DNA of 64,000 bases from Strigamia acuminata (lineage: Eukaryota > Arthropoda > Chilopoda > Geophilomorpha > Linotaeniidae): contig OX442314.1 of the NCBI GenBank assembly GCA_949358305.1, positions 43,346,581-43,410,580 of the forward strand. The letters run 5' to 3'. Under the pieces are notes generated by a model. It did not search any database and had not been told where the DNA came from. It worked only from the letters and a program-made list of their open reading frames with translations. How positions within the stretch are numbered: the stretch's first letter is position 1; the number at the start of each line of letters is the position of its first letter. Positions 31,066 to 41,170 of this stretch are shown here, piece after piece. The translations under genes and the position numbers were made by a program.

Positions 31066-33947
31066 AGAAGTTCGCCGATTGATTTCATCGATTTTTCGAA
31101 CTCCTCAATAATCTTGTCTTTGCTCGATTTCCTATCAGGACACTCTTTAGCCCAATGTCCTAATTTTTTACAAATGTTACACGGGTCAGTAGCAGGTGAT
31201 TTCGCGACTTTTGGCGAAGGCGAACTCGAACGTTTGGCTTCATCCTTTTTAGGGGTCGGCGACTTCGATCTACTGAGCGCGTCTGTTTTTGGTGAACCAA
31301 AAGTAACGTTTTTAGGCGCCATCTTTGGTCCAAATTTTCTAGCTACTGCGTTATTACGGGCTAATAAAGCAGCTGCAGCTTCACTTTCTGGTTCCGAGTC
31401 AGATTTCTCTGGTTCAGAAGCAGTTTCCATTTCAGTCACTTCGGCTAAGTGAGCTTTAGGGGTTGGATGAGGATTTTTTCCATCCGGTCCCTTTTTTGAT
31501 TCTTTAGCAGTTTCTGCCAAAAAATCTCCTCGTTTTGGGGGTTGCAAAAGAGGGGTATTAGCAAAACGTGTGTCTTTTGCCAATTCTTTTCTCCTTTGCT
31601 GTCGCTTAGCGTACGCAACCTTTTCATCAGCTGGTAAGTAAGCTTTATAATTTTCGTCAATCCTTATCTGATTGGCTCGCATAAATTTGGCTAATTCAGC
31701 GAAACCACCCGGATAAGGTGCTCGTACAGAAAGTAGAACATTTTTTGAGTAATCTGTCAATCCACGACGGAATTGACGATCAATGGCTGCGTCTCCCATC
31801 GTATAAGGGAGAGTGACCAATAAATCCTCAGTCCTTCTTAAATAAGAGCGAAGACTTTCGCCTTTATTTTGAGAAAGATTATCCCACATTTGTAATAAGT
31901 CTTCACTTGACTCTCCATACTCAGTCATGAATTCTTCTACAAAGTGGTTCCAATTTTGAAATTGTTTAGAATAGAACCATTTCTCAGCTCGATCTATAAG
32001 AGCTTTTGGTACTACTCTTTTCAAAGCAGTGTGACATGCAATGCCATTCAACCTTGAAATTCGTAAAACTTCATCTAAAAGAGTGGATCCAGCTTCCCAT
32101 TCTCCATCGAATAAAGCGGGTTTGATGTGATCCCATCTAATAGTTCTTTCATCAACTAGATCGTGCGTCCAGTTGTTGGCAGTGTATTGAGCAATTTTCT
32201 GTCGTAGTGCAATATCAGCATTATTGGCAGTAGCGTCAGATCGATCGGAAGATCGACGATCAGCTAATAATCGATCAATTTCTTCAGCGGTGTAATAATG
32301 AGTATTACGCCGAGAAGAATGGCCTCGATGTCGACGTCGATGAGATCGATGTCGATTATCGCGTTCTTGTTGCGCATTCACATCAGAGTCCGATCTTGAA
32401 TCAGATTGTGAATTTGAAGGCGTGTTAAAATGTGGTGTTTCAGGTGGGTCGGGTGGGTCGCCGTCATCGTCTGGCGGTCGACGTCCACCTCCAGGTGGTC
32501 CATCTCCGTGTCCATCTGGATTTCCTCCATCTGGTGGATTTCTTCTATACTGACCTCCACCTGGCGGGCTTTCATGTCCGTCCGGCGGTTCGCGTGCTGG
32601 ATTGGTGTCTCGTCGACTTCTTTTCGACGAATCTTGCTGCTGAGCCAGTGGTATCGTTCGGGCAACGTGAATACCTGTTTCATGTCGTCTGTTTCGATCG
32701 TCTACCATTCCCAACAGTCGGTCACTATTGTGAAAAATAGGGTTTCGATTACCAGGGAGCGGATTGCGATCAGCTCTCTGTTCCTCAGAATCTGAAGGAC
32801 GTTTTCTTTTTGAGCGATGGCGACGACGCGAACGTTGGTCGTCATCACTCGATAATCCAGATTGGCTACTTAACTCTGAAACAACAGAAATTGTTATTGT
32901 TTCGGGAGTCAAAATAGGGACAGTTGGCGCAGCCATTTCTGGTTGTACCAATTGGTCAGTATAATTTCTTGCTTGCAAACGATCTTTCATTTCTGCAAGC
33001 TCTTCTTGAGCGCGCAACAAATCAGCTCGGAGAATTTCATTCTCATTTATTTGATTTTGCGATTCTTCTGGTTGTAATCGCTTAGCAGGGTCGCTAGACT
33101 TGACTTGTCCGCTCGTACTGGGTTGATCCAGCGAGTGGAAAATCTCGTCTTCACGCTTAGCTATTTTGCTTTCGCGAGTACGCTGTGTTTTAGCACGTGT
33201 GTCTAATTCAGCAGCATATCTCACTAGTTGATTATGATTGCGTTGGTAGTGGTCTGCCAAATCAATCAGTTCTTTATTCTTCTGCTCCGGTTTACTTTTG
33301 GTAAGCTCGAGCTGTCTTCGCGCCTCTTGGTGTGAGCGAATGGAAAGTTCATTTCTAGTATTCATTTTAGAAAGATCTTCCACTTCACCTTTTAATCTGT
33401 ATTCTCTAGCTTTTTGGGCTAGAAATTCCTCATTTTGTCGATTGAGTTCCATATGTTGGAGCTCAACCTCCGCTTTTTGTTGTTGAAGCTCAGCTTCTTT
33501 TCGTTCCATTTCAAATTGTAAATTTGAAACGGCGCGGTCAGTGTGAAGTTGTATCATGGCGCGATGAATCTCTTCCACCGTCATGTCGTCCGTTATTTGG
33601 GCGCCATCCTGGCGTGCTTGATTTCTCAAAGCATCCAGCATGGTCATGCGAGGAGGTGATTCGTGAGACGATTCACTTTCCATTTCACGTAACGTATTTT
33701 CCACTTCCTCCAGTGGAAGTGGCGGGAGTTCTTGGTCGTTAGAACTCGCACTTGAAGCGCTCAATGCTCTAGCAACTTCATTTTCAGCATCCTTAAGTTG
33801 TTTCGGATCTGGAACTGGTGTTATTTCTTCGGAAATAATTTTCTCCACAAGCATTTCAGGCTCGAGAGCCGGCAAAACCGTTGCTGCTCGTTTCTGAGTG
33901 CTTGGTCGACCTCGCTGTCGTTTTACAATTTGCATTGGCGTCGCCAT
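31053..33947 (-). CDS. gag: Element B gag
   Basis: 964 residues. The N-terminal third is highly charged and predicted coiled coil (Glu/Gln/Lys heptads about residues 110-270). A His/Arg/Ser- and Gly/Pro-rich linker follows. The retrotransposon capsid-like region runs about residues 600-780 (W-x-x-F-x-x-x-F-x-x-x-Y and LRSYLRRTEDLL). One CCHC zinc knuckle (CNICKKLGHWAKEC) lies near residue 925. It starts with ATG GCG 92 nt after the LTR and ends at the frameshift site. It is long for a Ty3 Gag. No inactivating change seen. Confidence 0.9.
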   Translation of the reverse strand: MATPMQIVKRQRGRPSTQKRAATVLPALEPEMLVEKIISEEITPVPDPKQLKDAENEVARALSASSASSNDQELPPLPLEEVENTLREMESESSHESPPRMTMLDALRNQARQDGAQITDDMTVEEIHRAMIQLHTDRAVSNLQFEMERKEAELQQQKAEVELQHMELNRQNEEFLAQKAREYRLKGEVEDLSKMNTRNELSIRSHQEARRQLELTKSKPEQKNKELIDLADHYQRNHNQLVRYAAELDTRAKTQRTRESKIAKREDEIFHSLDQPSTSGQVKSSDPAKRLQPEESQNQINENEILRADLLRAQEELAEMKDRLQARNYTDQLVQPEMAAPTVPILTPETITISVVSELSSQSGLSSDDDQRSRRRHRSKRKRPSDSEEQRADRNPLPGNRNPIFHNSDRLLGMVDDRNRRHETGIHVARTIPLAQQQDSSKRSRRDTNPAREPPDGHESPPGGGQYRRNPPDGGNPDGHGDGPPGGGRRPPDDDGDPPDPPETPHFNTPSNSQSDSRSDSDVNAQQERDNRHRSHRRRHRGHSSRRNTHYYTAEEIDRLLADRRSSDRSDATANNADIALRQKIAQYTANNWTHDLVDERTIRWDHIKPALFDGEWEAGSTLLDEVLRISRLNGIACHTALKRVVPKALIDRAEKWFYSKQFQNWNHFVEEFMTEYGESSEDLLQMWDNLSQNKGESLRSYLRRTEDLLVTLPYTMGDAAIDRQFRRGLTDYSKNVLLSVRAPYPGGFAELAKFMRANQIRIDENYKAYLPADEKVAYAKRQQRRKELAKDTRFANTPLLQPPKRGDFLAETAKESKKGPDGKNPHPTPKAHLAEVTEMETASEPEKSDSEPESEAAAALLARNNAVARKFGPKMAPKNVTFGSPKTDALSRSKSPTPKKDEAKRSSSPSPKVAKSPATDPCNICKKLGHWAKECPDRKSSKDKIIEEFEKSMKSIGELLKNL

Positions 33948-34021
33948 TTTGTCAAATTGAAAAAGAACAATGGAAATAAAGGATCTTTTTTCAAAAATCG
34001 GATTTTAACAATCAAAACTAT

Positions 34022-34037
34022 CCCGGACGGGCCCCCA
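34022..34037 (-). promoter_or_regulatory. Primer-binding site of element B
   Basis: Sense TGGGGGCCCGTCCGGG directly after the 5' LTR with a 2-nt spacer, the same spacing as in element C. The complement would be a tRNA 3' end finishing in CCA. I could not assign the tRNA with confidence. Confidence 0.6.
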
Positions 34038-34039
34038 AG

Positions 34040-35103
34040 TGCGGCGATCCGGGTTTTTACTTATTAAATTATGTAAATTCAATAAGCAATCGTCGTAGAG
34101 ATGCCGTACAGGACTTCTACTCTGTGGCCAAATGTTTGTCTAGGGGAATGATTTTACACAGAGTAAAGGAAAAATTAGATAGTTTTAATCGTTCAAAATA
34201 CAAAGGAGGTATTATTTAAAATGTTTGGGGTCGATCTGGCTTCTTCTTCAAATGTACACTCACAGTTGACCGTTGGCTCCAAGATGGCGTCGATGGCGTC
34301 GTGTGAGCGCGGGATTTTAACGGAGTAAACTCAACGCTAAAATACTTTGCTAAAATATACTAAAATCCTCGTGGAGCACGCTCGACACGAGAATACGTCT
34401 TGCACACAGCGGTTCGATTATTACGGAGCAAGCTCGACGTAACAATCGGTCTTTACACAAATCGCTTTGTGGAGTTAAACTCGACACAAAGCCTTCAAAC
34501 TAACAGAGTAAACTCGATGTTAGTTTCACACAGAAATGGCTTAAATTACACGTAGTAATTCAAGCTAGAAAGTTGCTATTCCGTACAGTGGGTACAGACC
34601 AGCGATGAAACTCAATTCGTCCAAGAATCACAGATCACACTTTGCAGTTTTGGCAGAAGTTTGACACGGTTGTGAACAGTTTGGAGGTGGAATCAAGAGT
34701 GCGGGAAGAGTGGGCCAAAACCGTTTGGCTCACTCCTAAATCTGCTCAGAAAAGCTGCGCAGATGACGAGTTGCACAAAGATCACACACGGCCGCCTTCG
34801 GGTCGTGTGCAACAATTGAGCCGGGCACGCGCGAGGGGAAGGGATGCTCTGCCCAGGCACACGCCTAGCAGCATCATCAAAGCAATGCACGCTGCAGCGC
34901 GATTGGTTGACGCTGTTGCTGGGCCAAAACTTGCTGCAAAACACAATATTATTTGGGTAATATTGTGTCTTGTTTTATGTTTTATTAATGTATGTTTTAT
35001 TTCAATTTACATTGAAACAAAACATATAGGCTTGTTGAATATGTTTAAAAGACAATTTGGAAATATGGTGCGCACTCAAATAGGAATATTTGAGGTCACC
35101 ACA
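34040..35103 (-). repeat. 5' LTR of element B
   Basis: 1064 bp, sense start TGTGGTGACC at 35103 and sense end GCCGCA at 34040. It is followed after two bases by TGGGGGCCCGTCCGGG (34022-34037), a likely tRNA primer-binding site because it starts TGG. The leader between LTR and gag ATG is only about 90 nt. Confidence 0.92.
34315..34565 (-). ncRNA. Array of six covarying hairpins in the 5' LTR of element B
   Basis: Six consecutive inverted repeats lie at 34315-34342, 34367-34391, 34416-34447, 34464-34492, 34497-34526 and 34539-34565. The first five share a core (GAG, four bases, CTC, with an offset of one or two bases) but have different outer stems, for example GCTTTGTG/CACAAAGC and AAACTAAC/GTTAGTTT. 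The single mismatches in stems 1, 3 and 6 are A opposite C on the + strand, which become U opposite G (wobble pairs) in the element-sense RNA. That fits selection on the RNA read from the minus strand. Function is unknown; packaging, dimerisation, export or protein binding are possible. Confidence 0.65.
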
Positions 35104-35544
35104 AACTTTACAAGAAGTTGCCCTTTCAACTTCCATTTGACATTTCATAAACTTAGCCAATACTTCATTCTTGTGTTTCATTGTGATAAACCACATAAAG
35201 CGTGAGAAATCGTCGATTATAATCAAATAATAACTCGCACCGCCTAATGAAGTCGTCTTTGTTTTGCCCCACACGTCCATGTGCACTAACTCAAGCACAT
35301 TTGATGATTTAATCACCCCAATTGGTGGAAAACTCGCACGTGTGCTTTTAGCTTTAGCACATGCCTCACAATGGCTTCCGGGGTCTCTAGTCAATTTAAC
35401 ACCATGAACGTCCTGAGACTTCTCCATCTCCTGGATTCCTTTATTGTGCATATGACCCATCCTCTCGTGCCAATAATCGATATGCAAAGGCTTGTCAACT
35501 TTCATAAAAGTTTGTCCGCAAGTAGTACGGATTACCAAAATCAT
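35104..35544 (-). pseudogene. Ty1/copia GAG-pre-integrase and integrase N-terminal half
   Basis: The minus-strand translation has the GAG-pre-integrase zinc motif in order: WHERMGHMHNKG, then CEACAKAKSTR, then LELVHMDVWGKT with the first catalytic Asp, then DDFSRFMW. It runs to SCKV exactly at the element B boundary. The other half resumes with KGIRTDNGGEF at 7111 once element B and one AACT copy are ignored. No copia gag, protease or reverse transcriptase was found nearby, so only a fragment remains. Confidence 0.85.
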
Positions 35545-35847
35545 TCCAGTTACAAACGCGTTATAAATCTTCCAATTACATGAAAACTAAGATAGACAGA
35601 TGCTACAACTGGGATAGGACTTAATATTTTTACGAGGTCTCAAAATTTGTTGGACCACCTCATCTTGGACCAACTCATCTGGGACCACAAGGTTTTTTAG
35701 GTCTACAGCATCAGTAAAAGCATTTAAATCCACATCTCCAGGTTGCAATCCATATAAGCTGCGTTTGAATATAAAAATTGGATACCATAGAAATTAGGTG
35801 CAATGACTTTTGCCTAAAATGTATGGCCATAGTAAATCAATTATTGT

Positions 35848-36285
35848 TTAAAATATATCTAAATAAAAATTTATAATTACATAAAAAAATGTGAACAGTT
35901 TCTTCAAGTCCACAATGCACAGTGTAAACTGTGATTTTCTTCTGTTTAGACTAGCTTTCAAATGTTGCAGGCCGGTCTCGAAATCTGTAATGATTGTTGT
36001 GCCAGGTGCACGGAGGAGGTTTAAGCTCACTACGTACAGCAGAAGCTCTTCATACACCGCTTGGGTTTTGCCCTTCATACAACCTTTCATACAACAGTAG
36101 GAATCAAATCCCCCACTCTCAAAGAATATTGTAAACAACTTATAAAACATTCCTGGCATCACGCTGAATGTTCCATCCTTCTGGAAGGAAGTGCAGTTGG
36201 TCGCTGCATCTAATGGTTCTTGGCCCGCAAACAACCAAGCTTTCAACGCCATCGCTCGCAAAAAGCCTCCGCCGAAAGAATACAT
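35848..36285 (-). pseudogene. MULE-type transposase relic
   Basis: Minus-strand translation includes DGTFSVMPGMFYKLFTIFFE, then GKTQAVYEELL and TIITDFETGLQHL. This follows the MULE transposase pattern (D-G-T-F, Q-L-Y-T-I-H, then K-(T)-x-x-x-Y, then D-F-E). Upstream minus-strand sequence to about 36660 reads partly in frame (AHEDAASAFANRKISSAVK) but has stops. Too decayed to be functional. Confidence 0.6.
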
Positions 36286-36756
36286 TACCCCTGACTAACC
36301 TACGGCATTGTCGAAAGAAGATCAGCAAACTCGGTGCATGTATCAGGCAATGTCGGAATCACCAAACGGCGTCTCTTGCTCATCATGGGCTCTATTCGGC
36401 CGTATGTGATCGTCACATTTTCCTCAGTGACCGCCACGATCACAAATATGTTGGTCAACCCCTCTGAAGGCTCCTTCTATGCCTTGCTCTTAACGGCTGA
36501 GGAAATCTTTCGATTGGCAAATGCACTAGCTGCATCCTCATGAGCCAGGTTATGAGGTGCAGTCAAGTTGGCCATGACAAATCGTTCAACCAGTGGAAGT
36601 GGTGTCGACACACTGAAGACACTGAAGATACGTCTTAGTAAGCCTGTGTGCATCCTTACGATAAGACAGGCCATCTATAAGAATCAATTTGGATCCATTA
36701 TGAAAACCTTCAATACCTGTAGCTACGAGTGTCTAAGTGCTAGTTTTCAAACTTTT

Positions 36757-37030
36757 TCTTTGACCTGTGCCGCTCTAAAAGATTTTACAAATGATTTATT
36801 AAGGCGTTAAACCAAGTATGGGGTCACGCGTCTGCGTATTATGCCATTTTCCTGCTTATAATGGTCCAAAATAAAATACGGGCCATTATCTGACGTTGTT
36901 GAGTCTGGGGTTCCCCATTTATCAAACAGTCCTTAGCCACTCGATGATTGTCTCAGCCTTTGTAGACTTTAAAACTCTTGCTTCTGGACAATGCAAAAAA
37001 CAATCGATGATTACAATTATCGAGTTCCCA
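36757..37030 (-). pseudogene. Ty3/gypsy integrase relic (second copy)
   Basis: Minus strand gives TSDNGPYF followed by QENGIIRRRVTPY, the integrase core around the second catalytic Asp. Stops and frameshifts on both sides. It overlaps in content with the relic at 4889-5119, so these are two separate insertions of one family. Confidence 0.6.
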
Positions 37031-37267
37031 TCTACAATTCAAATATCCAAATAATAATTGACAAAAAATAATATGGAGTAATAGATTACAGACCCTTGCA
37101 TTTTGTTTGAATTTGTCTTGGTTATTTAAATGTTGTCAATATAAGGCTCTGGCAAGATGATATCTGCTTTATTACTCGGAAATTATTTTAGAAGATCAGA
37201 GAAACAATGGAATTTGCAATTCTGGACCAGGCTTAAGACGTTTTAGGCATCTGAACTGTTTTTGTTA

Positions 37268-37920
37268 TGGCGATCCGGGTTTTTACTTAATAATTAAAGA
37301 GTAATAATTAAGTATTCGTCGCTGAGATGCCACATGGGATTTCTACTCAGCTGTCTTAGTTTGTCTAGGGAGAATAATACAGCTTACACAAAAGTTAAAA
37401 AAAATACTCAATTGTTTTAATTGGTCACAAACATAGTAAACACAAAACAAAATGATAAAATTGTGATTAGCTGCCCCTGCGCACAGGGTCGCTGCACTGC
37501 AACGACAATGCACTTGGCGCAGCTCCAGCGCTTCCCGTCTCTTGCGCAAGCCTGTTGCGGTCTTCCGCAACCAGGTGGAGCTGTTGGCCTTGGTCAGCAG
37601 GATCGGGCCCCGGAAGTCGCCCCTTCCGGAAGTGGTTGGTCCCCGTAGGACCAGAGAGTTGTTCAACAGCCAGCAAGGTGAACGGTCGCGTTGCGACCAC
37701 CTTCAAACTGACTGCTACGATGACCCAAACTATCGGCGTGGCGACGCTGTCGCCCGCCGGGACCTGAGCGTCCAGTTGCGCCACGTCCGCCGGACGTTAT
37801 CCGTAACTTTGGCGGCGTGGCCCAAAAGCGATTACCGACCTCGTGTGTCATGGCGACTGACGGTCGCCGTGCCACGCGGTCAGATTAGGGGCGGTTCGAA
37901 GGAACCGCCGCACTTACAAG
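37268..37920 (-). repeat. Solo-LTR-like fragment related to element B LTR
   Basis: At 37268-37440 the + strand begins tggcgatccgggtttttac and continues with diverged but clear similarity to the end of the element B LTR (gagatgcc..., gtttgtctagggg...). Beyond about 37455 it matches instead a dispersed repeat also found at about 56195-56520 (opposite strand). It is therefore an LTR of a sister family whose 3' end resembles that of B. Confidence 0.6.
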
Positions 37921-38271
37921 GGGAGCACATGAATAACACACTCACAGATTGTTGTCATATTAAACAAGAAGGATTGTTATATCATGCTGAATGAGACCCT
38001 AAAGTAATTTCATTCCATAAACAGCCAACAATGCAAACAATGAGCTCAAAGTTGGCACTATTTTGTCTGTGTATGCATCCAATCTGAGCAATCAGGCCTA
38101 GTGTATGAATACGGTAAACAACAGTTGCTAGGTAAAAAGTAGTTCCAAGATCCAAGTTGAATTTTATCATTTGATATTCAATGATGTCATTTCATCATTT
38201 GAGATTTAATGATGTCATGACATCAGAACTTTGTTTACCAACATGACTGTCTTCATGAAGACAATAGTAGT

Positions 38272-38343
38272 TGTAGTGGTGGTCCAGTGGTTAAGGCAAT
38301 GGACTAGGAATCTTTCCACACAGGTTCAAATCCTGCTGTCTGT
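38272..38343 (+). repeat. tRNA-Ser-like sequence (tRNA pseudogene or SINE head)
   Basis: Reads GTAGTGGTGGTCCAGTGGTT then AAGGCAATGGACTAGGAATC then the B box GGTTCAAATCC. This matches the D-arm, anticodon stem and T-arm of eukaryotic tRNA-Ser, but the anticodon position is AGG, the anticodon stem no longer pairs well and the variable arm is shortened. Pol III A and B boxes are recognisable. I favour a SINE head or pseudogene over a working tRNA. Confidence 0.55.
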
Positions 38344-38524
38344 GAAGTGATAATCTTCAACAATCCAGGGTATCAAATGAAAAATTGTGAACTTTTCGAA
38401 CTTTTTATGAACTTTTGCTGACTTTTCGGACCGTCGCTGACCACGCGTCGTCACGTTAGGCCTAGTTGCTAGTCCCCGATCTTTCTGTGTTCGTGCCCGC
38501 TTTTGAGTGACTTTTGTAATCAAA

Positions 38525-41170
38525 ATGTCGGCGCTCAAAGGCGCACCCAAAGAATATGACCCGGCGGACGACTGGGAATTGTATTGCTTGAGAATGACCA
38601 GCATTTTCAAGTGCAACAAAATCGTAGACGATGAAGAACAGGTGCATACGCTTTTAGCCTATGTTGGTATGCCCACCTTCAAGCAGATGGTCGCACTCGC
38701 TGAACCGAAAAAGCCAGCCGAATTAAAATATGCAGAGTTGATTGCTTTGATGCAAAAGACGTCGCGCCCAAAGCCGCTCGTGCTCGCCGAGATTCAACGT
38801 TTCCACCACCGCGATCGACTGCAGGGAGAATCCGTGATGGCATACGCGATAGCACTTCAAGAGTTGGCGCAAAATGGCAAATTCACCAACAAGTCCGACG
38901 AATTGAGTAATCGTTTTCTTTGCGGCTTGAAAAACGAGCAAGTCCAGCAGGCGCTGACGTTAAAAGAGAATCTGACCTTCGATGCAGCCGTAGAGTTCGC
39001 AGCATCCGCAGAAGTAAACTGTAAAGAATTTTCTGACATTGCAGCCAAACCAGCGTCCGCCGCCTCGGTCCACAAGGTGAACGAATCGAAACCACGTTAC
39101 GATGGGAGGAGAAGAGGTAGAAAACAGCACACGAAAAGTACCAATGTGTTCCTCAACCAGCAGCAGCCATCCAATCGAAAAGGAAATGTGCATGCGTGTT
39201 CGGCGTGTGGTAAAAACAACCATTCTCGTGATTCCTGTCGCTTCAAGGACGCCAAGTGCCACGGCTGTGGCAAGACGGGCCATATTCGTCCAGTTTGCCG
39301 CGCACCAGTTCAAAACAACGCCCCGACGCATTCCGTTGGCGTTTTGGACGATTTAACGTTTTATCGCGTCCAGACCAAGCACAAGCAGGTGGTAAACTCA
39401 GTCCATTTGCCTTGTGTGCAGCCAGTCTTCGTCACCGTGCGTATCGACGGTATTGACTTGGATATGGAGTTGGATACGGGTGCCAGCGCATCAATTATTA
39501 ATTTGGACACTTACTTACAATATTTCTCTCGTTTCCCATTACAGACCATTCCGTGCGGTATGACGACATACACTGGACACAAGATTCCGATGGAGGGCAT
39601 AATTGAAGTTCCAGTCGTCTACAAGGACCGTAATTTTCTCCTGCCGTTCTGCATCGCACGGGATGGTCCTGTACCGCTGTTGGGACGAGGTTGGCTCTGC
39701 ATGTTTGGCTTACTGTCGAAAACTGCAGAAGCTGTTGGCGCCACGATAAATAAAGTGGACACGATCGCTCCCAGAGCCGCTGTCCTCGATGCCGCCACGC
39801 AGAAGGAACTGGACGCTGTGCTGACAAGACACGAGAAAGTATTCCGAGACAAAATTGGCTGTTTAAACACCTCGCAGGCCCACATCGACATCGATCCTGC
39901 CGTGCAGCCTATCTTCTTGAAAGCGTACCCAGTCCCCATCGCCATGAAGTCGCTTGTCGAGGCCGAATTGGAGAGACTCCAGTCGCTTGGCATAATTACA
40001 CCGGTCGCATCATCGCGCTGGGCGACTCCAGTGATGCACGTCAAGAAGTCAGATGGAACAATTAAGTTGGCTGGTTGCTACAATAGAACCATCAACAAAG
40101 CCATTCTCCCAAACTCCTACCCGCTGCCTTTGTTTGCTGATATCACCACGAAGTTGTCCGGGGGGGAAACTTATTCCATTCTTGACATGACTTCGGCATA
40201 CAATCAAATTGAATTAGATCCTGAATCCCAATTATGTTGTACTATTAATACCCACCTTGGTCTTTTCAGGGTCAACCGACTGTTTTATGGAATTTCGTCC
40301 GCCCCAGCTATTTTCCAGAGGGAGATGGACATCCTGACCGCAAAGATCGAAAGCACGCAACCCTTTATAGATGATTCGGCGCTGACCGGCGCGACTAATG
40401 CAGTGCATTTAAAAAACTTGGATAAGTTTCTGCACACGTTCCTGAAAGCCGGTTTGACCCTGAATCGAAGGAAGTGTTGTTTTCTCCAGCAGGTCGTACA
40501 ATTCCTTGGTTTTAATATCTCAAAGAATGGCATTTTGCCAATTGATTCAAAGCTTGCTCCTTTATGCGACGCAAACCGCCCCACCGACGTTTTGTCGTTG
40601 AAGTCTTTCCTCGGGCTGGTTAACTATTATGGTCGTTTTATTCCAAGCCTGTCCACCTTACTTGAGCCGTTGTACCGTTTAACACGCAACGAGGTCAAGT
40701 GGGAATGGACAGAGCAACACGAATCGACATGGAAGGCCGTTAAAGTTGCAGTTTCAATTGAGTCAGAACTTGCACACTTTGACCAAGCCAAGAAGTTGTA
40801 TTTAACAGTTGATGCTTCTCCAGTTGGAGTCGGCGTCTTTCTTTCTCATTTAGGTTCCGATGGCGTCCACAAACCAATCGCATTTGCCAGTTTGTTGTTG
40901 TCGGCTGCGCAAAAGAATTACGCGCAAATAGAGCGTGAGGGCTTGGCCATTATTTATAGCATTAGAAAGTTCCACCACTATTTGTTTGGCCGTAGATTCT
41001 TCTTGCACACCGACCACAAACCCCTTGTCTCAATTTTTGGAGATAAGAAGGGGTGCAACCAGGTTGTGGCAGCGCGGTTACACCGCTGGGCAGTTTTCCT
41101 CTCTGCGTACGATTACGTCATTGAGCACGTGCCCGCTGCAGACAATGCTGTCGCTGACGGCTTGTCTTGA
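38525..41170 (+). CDS. Element D gag-pol, N-terminal part (Gag, PR, RT, RNase H)
   Basis: 881 residues from ATG at 38525 (caaaATGtc). Gag has two zinc knuckles (CSACGKNNHSRDSC and CHGCGKTGHIRPVC) around residues 235-265, as in K02A2.6/Mag-like Ty3 elements. The retropepsin active site is LDTGASASII. RT shows SILDMTSAYNQIEL, RLFYGISSAPAIFQ and PFIDDSALTG, where the usual YxDD is F-I-D-D. RNase H follows with TVDASPVGVG, EGLAIIYSIRKF and HTDHKPL. The frame stops at ADGLS where related elements read ADALSR. Gag and Pol are in one frame, so no frameshift is needed, unlike B and C. Confidence 0.9.
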   Translation: MSALKGAPKEYDPADDWELYCLRMTSIFKCNKIVDDEEQVHTLLAYVGMPTFKQMVALAEPKKPAELKYAELIALMQKTSRPKPLVLAEIQRFHHRDRLQGESVMAYAIALQELAQNGKFTNKSDELSNRFLCGLKNEQVQQALTLKENLTFDAAVEFAASAEVNCKEFSDIAAKPASAASVHKVNESKPRYDGRRRGRKQHTKSTNVFLNQQQPSNRKGNVHACSACGKNNHSRDSCRFKDAKCHGCGKTGHIRPVCRAPVQNNAPTHSVGVLDDLTFYRVQTKHKQVVNSVHLPCVQPVFVTVRIDGIDLDMELDTGASASIINLDTYLQYFSRFPLQTIPCGMTTYTGHKIPMEGIIEVPVVYKDRNFLLPFCIARDGPVPLLGRGWLCMFGLLSKTAEAVGATINKVDTIAPRAAVLDAATQKELDAVLTRHEKVFRDKIGCLNTSQAHIDIDPAVQPIFLKAYPVPIAMKSLVEAELERLQSLGIITPVASSRWATPVMHVKKSDGTIKLAGCYNRTINKAILPNSYPLPLFADITTKLSGGETYSILDMTSAYNQIELDPESQLCCTINTHLGLFRVNRLFYGISSAPAIFQREMDILTAKIESTQPFIDDSALTGATNAVHLKNLDKFLHTFLKAGLTLNRRKCCFLQQVVQFLGFNISKNGILPIDSKLAPLCDANRPTDVLSLKSFLGLVNYYGRFIPSLSTLLEPLYRLTRNEVKWEWTEQHESTWKAVKVAVSIESELAHFDQAKKLYLTVDASPVGVGVFLSHLGSDGVHKPIAFASLLLSAAQKNYAQIEREGLAIIYSIRKFHHYLFGRRFFLHTDHKPLVSIFGDKKGCNQVVAARLHRWAVFLSAYDYVIEHVPAADNAVADGLS

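Larger units (their letters stand above)
7116..35103 (-). mobile_element. Ty3/gypsy retrotransposon B (host of nested element C)
   Basis: It has two LTRs (34040-35103 as 5' LTR, 7116-8139 as 3' LTR), both starting TGTGGTGACC and ending GCCGCA in the sense strand. It is flanked by the 4-bp duplication AACT (7112-7115 and 35104-35107). In sense order: short leader with primer-binding site, gag, pro-pol by -1 frameshift, spliced third ORF, polypurine tract. Pol is interrupted by element C at an AGCT target. Without C the element is about 12.8 kb. The 3' LTR lacks 39 bp present in the 5' LTR and a few substitutions separate them, so it is older than C. Pol has one frameshift and the third ORF another, so this copy is unlikely to be autonomous. 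Confidence 0.92.

Noticed and set aside
38272-38343. Functional tRNA-Ser gene
   Set aside because: Anticodon changed to AGG, anticodon stem mismatched and variable arm shortened.
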